From assembly GCF_020554865.1 (NCBI RefSeq), contig NZ_JAJCIC010000028.1:1-62537 (forward strand): a stretch of 62,537 nucleotides of DNA. Reading direction: 5' to 3'. Both the position numbers and the translations under genes were made by a program. The notes beneath the pieces are model-generated. The model saw only the letters and a program-made list of their open reading frames with translations, was not told where the DNA came from and searched no databases. Shown here in pieces: positions 57,287-62,537 of the stretch. Positions within the stretch are counted from its first letter, which is position 1; each line of letters begins with the position of its first letter. This DNA comes from Lacrimispora sp. 210928-DFI.3.58 (lineage in GTDB: Bacteria > Bacillota > Clostridia > Lachnospirales > Lachnospiraceae).

Positions 57287-58084
57287 TTATATGATCCCCA
57301 GTTCCTTCATGGCATAGGCAATGCCGTCCTCCTCCACTGTCTTTGTCTCGAAGGTGGCATAGGGCTCCAGAACCGGGCTGTGTTTACCCATGAGCACGCA
57401 GTTCCTGGCAAACTGAAACATGGAGAGGTCATTGCTGCTGTCACCAAATACATAGGCGTCATCCAGGGAGATGCCATAATGCTTTAACACCAGGTCGATG
57501 GCTGTCGCCTTTGAATGGCCTCTGGGCACGCACTCGTAAAAGCCTCTTCCCCTGTCAATAATGTCCATATCCTTTAACCGGCCAAAAAGCTCTCTTGTCC
57601 TGCTCTGAGCGTCAGAGCCTATATACATCTTGTCAAAGTCGGACTCTTCATCCTCCCAGGCATAAGCCCCTTCTCCTCCTGTCCTGCGTACAGTTTCCTT
57701 TAAGGCCTCCACCGCCGGGATCCGCGAAATGCTCCTGTGGTAATAAATTCCTTCCGTTGATTCCAGCGCTCCGTCCATACCGCACTCATCAACATCCCTC
57801 TTGATCTGCATGCAGCGCTCATGGGGAATGCGGTTCCTGTATAATACCTTTCCATCCACAATAATACAGGTGCCGCAGCCGCAGAGATATCCGTCAGCCT
57901 CCACCTGAGACCGTATCTGCTCCAGATAGAAATACACGCGGCCTGTATTGATGAACACAAGATGTCCTCTTTTCCTGGCTTCTGCCAGCGCTTCCTTTGC
58001 AGTGTCAGGAACCCTCCCCGTCTTCTCAGACAGGAGGGTTCCGTCAATATCATAAAATAATGCTTTTGTCCTGTTACTCATCAT
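57287..58084 (-). CDS. HAD-superfamily phosphatase (Cof/YbiV type)
   Basis: A 265-residue haloacid dehalogenase hydrolase. Motif I is FYDIDGTLLSE (near residue 10), motif II VFINTGR, motif III with K in GHSKATAIDLVLKHYG, and motif IV FGDSSNDLSMFQFA; a C2-type cap lies between II and III. Such enzymes clean up sugar phosphates, FMN or PLP. Overlaps the xpt 3' end by 11 nt (ATGATGAGTAA), which indicates coupling; starts 58081 and 58084 are both possible. Confidence 0.9.
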   Translation of the reverse strand: MMSNRTKALFYDIDGTLLSEKTGRVPDTAKEALAEARKRGHLVFINTGRVYFYLEQIRSQVEADGYLCGCGTCIIVDGKVLYRNRIPHERCMQIKRDVDECGMDGALESTEGIYYHRSISRIPAVEALKETVRRTGGEGAYAWEDEESDFDKMYIGSDAQSRTRELFGRLKDMDIIDRGRGFYECVPRGHSKATAIDLVLKHYGISLDDAYVFGDSSNDLSMFQFARNCVLMGKHSPVLEPYATFETKTVEEDGIAYAMKELGII

Positions 58085-58658
58085 CTCTGAACACAATGCT
58101 CTGTGTCTCCTCGTCCATACTCTCCACGATCGCCAGAGACTCCAGCCGGATGCCTTCGGAACGCAGAAGATCTCCTCCTACCTGGAAGCCCTTCTCGATC
58201 ACCACTCCTGCTCCCACAAGCTCTGCCCCGGAGTCTCTCACCAGAGCCGCCAGGCCCTCTAAGGCCTTCCCATTTGCCAGAAAATCATCGATCAGGAGCA
58301 CTTTATCCCCGGCTCCCAGAAATTCTTTGGAAACAATGATGTCATATACCCGGCCATGGGTAAAGGACTCCACCTTGGTGGTATAGACCTCTCCTGCAAT
58401 GTTCTTTGTCTGTGTCTTCTTTGCAAAGACAACGGGTACATCGAAATACTGGGCTACAATACATGCAATTCCAATTCCTGACGCCTCAATCGTGAGAATC
58501 TTATTCACCTCTACATCGGCAAACCTGCGCTTAAATTCCTTGCCGATCTCTCCAAACAGCTTGATATCCATCTGATGGTTCAAAAAACTGTCCACCTTTA
58601 AAACGTTTCCGGTCTTGATCTTACCGTCCTTTCGGATCCTGTCTTTTAAAAGCTGCAT
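58074..58658 (-). CDS. xpt: Xanthine phosphoribosyltransferase
   Basis: A 194-residue type I phosphoribosyltransferase that salvages xanthine to XMP. DSFLNHQMDIKLFGEIGKEF near the start, ILTIEASGIGIACIVAQYF (about 54-72) and the PRPP motif VLLIDDFLANGKALEGL (about 122-138). All fit Xpt of Firmicutes. Only 35 nt separate it from the preceding gene, so the usual purine riboswitch is absent. Probably co-transcribed with the foldase lipoprotein gene and the HAD gene. Confidence 0.94.
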   Translation of the reverse strand: MQLLKDRIRKDGKIKTGNVLKVDSFLNHQMDIKLFGEIGKEFKRRFADVEVNKILTIEASGIGIACIVAQYFDVPVVFAKKTQTKNIAGEVYTTKVESFTHGRVYDIIVSKEFLGAGDKVLLIDDFLANGKALEGLAALVRDSGAELVGAGVVIEKGFQVGGDLLRSEGIRLESLAIVESMDEETQSIVFRDDE

Positions 58659-58693
58659 GTACCTGTTTTCCCCCTTTTCTTTTGAGTTTTCTA

Positions 58694-59752
58694 TTATTTA
58701 GCTGCTTCTGCCTCTGCCGGGGCTTCGCCGGCCTCATTGACTGCGTTGTCAGATAAAAACTTCATTATTTTATAGTTGAGAGCCATGGTGTCCATTGTCT
58801 CCTGTCCGTACATATTGGCTGCATCCTCGGCTGTCATTCCGCTCAGTCCGGCAAACTCCTCCTTGTCCTCCTCGGTCAGTGTAATGCCCTCCTGGGCGGC
58901 AATGGTGTCTAATGCCAGCTGGCTCCTTGCATCATCCTCCACAGAGGCATAGATGGATTCCTTCAGGGCCGGAACATCCATGCCATTGGCCTGGGCCATC
59001 TGGGTCAGGCTCATGCCGTACATCTTTGCCTGCTCCTCGTACTGCTTCAGCCTTGCATTGTAGCGCTTGGACAGTGCATTCTTAGAAAGCTTGAACTGGG
59101 AGTTGTCCAGAACGCTCTGCAGTACGGACTGCTGGATCTGAAGGTTGGCGCTGTCCTCCTTCTGCTTTAACAGGCTGGAGCGGATGCTGTCCTCATACTC
59201 CGCTACGGTACTGTAATCAGAGATCCTCTGGATAAATGCATCGTCCAGAACAGCGTCCTTTTTCTCCTTCACCGCATTTACCTTGATCTCAAATACAACC
59301 TCCTGTCCTGCCAGGAAGGACTCTCTGTAATCCTCAGGGAATGTCAGATTTAAATCCTTTGTCTCCCCCTTCTTCATTCCGATGATGCCGTCTTCAAAGC
59401 CATCGATCATGGTAGAGGAGCCCAGCTCCAGATCCTGGCCTTCACCAGAACCTCCTTCGAATGCCTCGCCTTCATGAATGCCCTTAAAGTCAATATTGAC
59501 AACATCGCCCTCTGCAGCAGCACGGTCTACCTCGACCTCTTCCGGGTTTGCCCGCAGGGCGCTCTGTACACGCAGGTCAACCTCCTCATCCGTCACCTCA
59601 GGAACAGGGACATTTACCTTTACTCCCTTGTACTCTGCCAGGGTAACGGTACCCAGGTTTTCATTTGCGCCATCTCCAGCGCTGCCAGAGCAGCCGGTCA
59701 TCATGGACAGGACAGCTAAACCGCATAAAAAAATCATTGCTGTTTTCTTCAT
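58694..59752 (-). CDS. Trigger-factor-like peptidyl-prolyl isomerase lipoprotein
   Basis: A 352-residue lipoprotein. Signal peptide with lipobox MTGC (cysteine near 21). An FKBP-type PPIase domain (about 80-165) shows GDVVNIDFKGIHEGEAFEGG, GSSTMIDGFEDGIIGMKKGE and FPEDYRESFLAGQEVVFEI. The C-terminal helical part (about 170-330) resembles the trigger-factor chaperone arms, and an A/E-rich tail ends it. The ribosome-binding domain of cytosolic trigger factor is missing. It should act outside the membrane on exported proteins, like PrsA. Confidence 0.9.
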   Translation of the reverse strand: MKKTAMIFLCGLAVLSMMTGCSGSAGDGANENLGTVTLAEYKGVKVNVPVPEVTDEEVDLRVQSALRANPEEVEVDRAAAEGDVVNIDFKGIHEGEAFEGGSGEGQDLELGSSTMIDGFEDGIIGMKKGETKDLNLTFPEDYRESFLAGQEVVFEIKVNAVKEKKDAVLDDAFIQRISDYSTVAEYEDSIRSSLLKQKEDSANLQIQQSVLQSVLDNSQFKLSKNALSKRYNARLKQYEEQAKMYGMSLTQMAQANGMDVPALKESIYASVEDDARSQLALDTIAAQEGITLTEEDKEEFAGLSGMTAEDAANMYGQETMDTMALNYKIMKFLSDNAVNEAGEAPAEAEAAK

Positions 59753-59835
59753 AATATCATTTCCCTTTTCTCTTTCCTCATTTCGCGCGCCCGGAGAGTC
59801 CCCAAATGCGTGCGTTGTACATAGTTATACCATAC

Positions 59836-59857
59836 AAGTCTTTGAAAAAAAAGACTT
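59836..59857 (-). terminator. Possible weak terminator of the aminopeptidase gene
   Basis: AAGTCTTT (59836-59843) and AAAGACTT (59850-59857) form an 8-bp stem over an A-rich loop, 25 nt past the aminopeptidase stop codon. On the minus strand no T-run follows the stem; the T-rich part is the loop. The call is tentative. Confidence 0.35.
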
Positions 59858-59882
59858 TCCATAAATTTCATTGATTTTTCAA

Positions 59883-61277
59883 TCATTTATAAAATGCCTG
59901 AAAGGCCTTATATGTATTGTATACATCCATCTTTGACGCAAGCTCAAAGGGAGAATGCATGCACAGGATGGGCACACCCAGATCCACCGTATCCACATCC
60001 ATATGGGCTACCAGCTTCGCAATGGTTCCGCCGCCTCCTGCATCCACAGCGCCCAGCTCTCCGGCCTGCCAGTAAACCCCTGCCTCCTCCATAATGGAGA
60101 TGACCTTGGCCATGGTCTCTGCGCTGGCATCGTTGGAGCCTGACTTTCCCCTGGCCCCCGTGTATTTTGTGAGAACGCAGCCCTTGTTGATATAGCTGGA
60201 ATTGCGGCCCTCGTACACATCCGGGAAGTTGGGATCATAGGCAGCATTGACGTCAGAGGACAGGCACAGGGAAGCTCTCAGCACGTCCCGCACCTTTACA
60301 CCCGCCATATCAGCCAAATCTTCTATATAGTGAAGGACAAAGTCAGAGTTTAAGCCCGTATTGCCCTCAGAGCCGATCTCCTCCTTATCTGCAAGCACTG
60401 TCACGGTGGTGTAGGAAGGAAGCTTTGTGTCCCTCTCCGCCGTGATGGCTGTGTAGGCGCATACCCGGTCATCCTGCCCATAGGCTCCGATGAGGCTTCG
60501 ATCCAGTCCCACATCTCTTGCCTTGGTGGCAGGCACCACCTCGATCTCTGCCCGGTAGAAATCCTTCTCCGTGATGCCGAACCGCTCATGAAGAATGGAG
60601 AGGGCCAGAAGCTTTACAGGCTCCTTTACCTTCTCGTCCTGGAAGGGCAGAGAGCCCACCACCACATTCAATTCCTCGCCCTTTAAGCCGTCCTTTAAGG
60701 GGCGCTCATTCTGCTTTGCTGACAAATGGGGCAGAAGGTCTGTCACACAGAATACGGGATCATTTTCCTTTTCTCCAATAGACAGCTCTATGGTCTCCCC
60801 ATCCTTCTTCACTACCACTCCATGGATCGCCAGCGGAATGGTGCCCCACTGGTATTTGCGGATGCCGCCGTAGTAGTGGGTCTTGAAAAATGCGATCTCC
60901 TCTTTCTCATAAAGGGGATTGGGCTTCAGATCCAGCCTTGGGGAATCAATATGGGCTCCGTTGATTCGCACACCCTCTGTCAAAGGCTTTGTACCAAAGG
61001 TGGTAGCGATCAGGGACTTGCCGCGATTGACATAATATACCTTGCTTCCCGGCTCATAGGAAGCCGTCCTGTCAAAGGGCACATATCCTGCCGCTGTGAG
61101 CATTTTTACGGCTTCCTTTACACATTCCCTCTCTGTCTTCCCTGCATTTAAAAATGCCTTGTAGCCCTCGCAGTAGCCCGATGCCTCCAGGCTCTGCTCC
61201 ACTGCATCCCTTCCGATATGCGGAAAGGACCATGTAAGCTTTTCTTCTAATTCCTGTCCTCTTGTTTTCTCTGACAT
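59883..61277 (-). CDS. M18-family aminopeptidase
   Basis: A 464-residue cobalt/zinc-dependent aminopeptidase that removes N-terminal acidic or neutral residues. Metal motifs fit M18: GAHIDSPRLDLKPNPLYE (about 88-105), LADKEEIGSEGNTGLNSDF (about 295-313, with the catalytic E), LSSDVNAAYDPNFPDV and VPILCMHSPFELASKMDV near the end. It is a large cytosolic enzyme. ATG follows GGAGG. No operon partner. Confidence 0.94.
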   Translation of the reverse strand: MSEKTRGQELEEKLTWSFPHIGRDAVEQSLEASGYCEGYKAFLNAGKTERECVKEAVKMLTAAGYVPFDRTASYEPGSKVYYVNRGKSLIATTFGTKPLTEGVRINGAHIDSPRLDLKPNPLYEKEEIAFFKTHYYGGIRKYQWGTIPLAIHGVVVKKDGETIELSIGEKENDPVFCVTDLLPHLSAKQNERPLKDGLKGEELNVVVGSLPFQDEKVKEPVKLLALSILHERFGITEKDFYRAEIEVVPATKARDVGLDRSLIGAYGQDDRVCAYTAITAERDTKLPSYTTVTVLADKEEIGSEGNTGLNSDFVLHYIEDLADMAGVKVRDVLRASLCLSSDVNAAYDPNFPDVYEGRNSSYINKGCVLTKYTGARGKSGSNDASAETMAKVISIMEEAGVYWQAGELGAVDAGGGGTIAKLVAHMDVDTVDLGVPILCMHSPFELASKMDVYNTYKAFQAFYK

Positions 61278-61470
61278 GTTTTATCCTCCAGTATTATTTC
61301 ATATGCTCTCATAATCTCTTTGTACCCGGATCTGCGAAATGATTTTCCGCCAGCTGTGTCCACCTTTATGCGGCATACGCGGCGCGTACATGGATGAAGG
61401 CCGGATACAGCCGACAAAAGAACAGCTGCAAAGATGGGTGCAAGGAAGATTCCAAGAGTACATTTTCTTC

Positions 61471-62418
61471 CTACAGCTCAAAGGTGCGCCTGCGCTCCCG
61501 CTTCCCCGCTCCTCCAAACCGGCTGTGCTTTGCATCCATGAGGAGAGCCAGGGCCTCAGCGTCCCCCAGCCCTCCGGCGCTTTTTATCATATTCTCCAGG
61601 GCGGTGCGATCCAGCTGTTCTGCATAAGCCATCCTGCAAAGAAGCTCTGTCTCTCCTCTTGTTATAAGGCCTGCCGCGCTTTCCCCTGCATATGTTCTCA
61701 CATAAGCCCAGTAAGCCTCCTCTGCCTGCTCTCCCAGCCCCCAGGGCCAGTACAAACGGTAAAGCGCAAGCCTTGTCACAAGCTCCGGCTTTTCCTGGAC
61801 CTGCACATGGGGAAACAGGGCATCGTACTCCCGGAACACAAAGCCGCTGTTGTCAAAGCAGTATCGGTACATGTGACCGCAACCATGCATTTCCCGCATG
61901 ATAATGCGGGCCGGCGTATTCTCCACCGACTCCTCAAAGAACTCCGGGAAAATGAGCCTGGCCAAAAGCTTCCCCTCACTGTCCCTGTAATTCACCTCCA
62001 GGGTCTGGCGCAGCTCTGCCAGGATCTCCTGAAAGCAGGACTTTTCTCCGCTGATCATGCGGATATCCAGCCTCTCGATCCCGCTGCACCCGGTAAACAC
62101 GCCGGCTCCCCAGTCCCTTACCGTACTGCGGCAGGAAAGCGCCTTAAGCCTGTAGCAGTTATAGAAGGCATAAGCTCCCACTTTCCTCACATGCTCCGGA
62201 AGTACCAGTTCCTCCACGTCTGTCCCGGAAAGCTCAGGCTCTCCCATATATTCTCCCGGCGGCGCACTTCTCCCCCGAACAGTCTCCGAGAACACATAGC
62301 TGTCCAGCTCCGTCACCTTTTTTCCATCAATCTCCTCCGGAATCTCCACGATCCCGTCCAAACCGTAACAACGCTGGATGCAGCATCCATCCAGCGTTTC
62401 CTTGTATCGTATTTTCAT
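61471..62418 (-). CDS. BspA-type leucine-rich-repeat protein
   Basis: A 315-residue protein. The N-terminal 130 residues carry BspA-like LRR_5 units (GIVEIPEEIDGKKVTELDSY, EELVLPEHVRKVGAYAFYNC and a degenerate third), each with the typical AFxxC pattern. The C-terminal 180 residues are helical, cysteine-containing and of unknown function. No signal peptide is present, so it is probably cytosolic, unlike surface BspA proteins. The start codon lacks an obvious ribosome site. Nothing convincing was seen in the 193 bp downstream (61278-61470). Confidence 0.8.
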   Translation of the reverse strand: MKIRYKETLDGCCIQRCYGLDGIVEIPEEIDGKKVTELDSYVFSETVRGRSAPPGEYMGEPELSGTDVEELVLPEHVRKVGAYAFYNCYRLKALSCRSTVRDWGAGVFTGCSGIERLDIRMISGEKSCFQEILAELRQTLEVNYRDSEGKLLARLIFPEFFEESVENTPARIIMREMHGCGHMYRYCFDNSGFVFREYDALFPHVQVQEKPELVTRLALYRLYWPWGLGEQAEEAYWAYVRTYAGESAAGLITRGETELLCRMAYAEQLDRTALENMIKSAGGLGDAEALALLMDAKHSRFGGAGKRERRRTFEL

Positions 62419-62537
62419 GGTATTAGTTTAATCAGTTTTGGCGGGATTTTCAAGGGGATTTTTTATGCATGCAGATTTCTTATGTAGGATTACAATACAT
62501 GTGTTACAACTGAATAATTAAAAAGCAGAGATGCTGC

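Noticed and set aside
58659..58693. Purine riboswitch before xpt
   Set aside because: Only 35 nt separate xpt from the upstream gene, so the aptamer cannot fit.

Overview
The window looks like a chromosomal segment of an anaerobic, Gram-positive gut Firmicute, most likely a Lachnospiraceae (Clostridium XIVa) member. Reasons: Clostridia-type AGGAGG ribosome sites, a moderate GC content near 50 percent, a type III glutamine synthetase, a DUF1667/GlpA-type oxidoreductase operon, choline-binding repeat surface proteins, a large serine recombinase with MobC-like genes, and DUF6483- and DUF6809-type small proteins. The species cannot be fixed from sequence inspection alone. Most genes lie on the minus strand.

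Layout. 0.1-3.4 kb: an Rpn-like PD-(D/E)XK protein with a coiled-coil minisatellite, then rho. 3.8-7.7 kb: a three-gene FAD oxidoreductase operon (GlpA-like, a disulfide-oxidoreductase-like flavoprotein, DUF1667) behind a FadR-type regulator, with a repeated palindrome that probably serves as operator. 7.8-9.1 kb: a 151-bp palindromic MITE-like insertion with a perfect 8-bp target duplication, just downstream of the tRNA t6A gene sua5/tsaC. 9.4-16.7 kb: a complete F1Fo ATP synthase operon (I, Z, B, E, F, H, A, G, D, C) whose c subunit carries a two-carboxylate, Na+-type ion site. 17-21 kb: an RND pump with its adaptor. 21.4-25.5 kb: a rarA-cobI-adh-lysR gene string. 25.6-31.7 kb: a cell-envelope block with a polysaccharide deacetylase flanked by 60-nt direct repeats, a GH25 lysozyme with choline-binding repeats, a second choline-binding-type protein, and an HTH + LicC-like cytidylyltransferase + LicA-like choline kinase fusion. 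The last gene could make the phosphocholine ligand for the other two. 32-36.8 kb: glnN, fba and thrC. 37-41.9 kb (plus strand): a polar amino-acid ABC transporter preceded by a consensus promoter and an intrinsic terminator in its leader, a cytidylate-kinase-like gene, and sfsA. 42-46 kb: FeoA, a uracil permease, a Suv3-like helicase and a DUF6483-like protein.

46.56-54.73 kb is an integrated mobile element of about 8.2 kb that splits a DUF3810 membrane zinc-peptidase gene. Joining the flanks at a shared TTT restores one continuous frame of about 401 codons. The element carries a large serine recombinase, a small accessory ORF, two MobC-like DNA-binding proteins but no relaxase, and a conspicuous set of short-loop palindromes. 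It also carries an AT-rich cargo island: an excisionase-family HTH protein translationally coupled to a single-chain restriction-modification-specificity enzyme of 1052 residues, then an IS256-type transposase remnant and a DUF6809 gene. Intrinsic terminators near both ends face inward, as if insulating the element from host transcription.

55.6-62.4 kb returns to the core genome: a membrane-anchored metallophosphoesterase, a HAD phosphatase, xpt, an extracytoplasmic trigger-factor-like lipoprotein, an M18 aminopeptidase and a BspA-type leucine-rich-repeat protein. No rRNA, tRNA or CRISPR array was seen.
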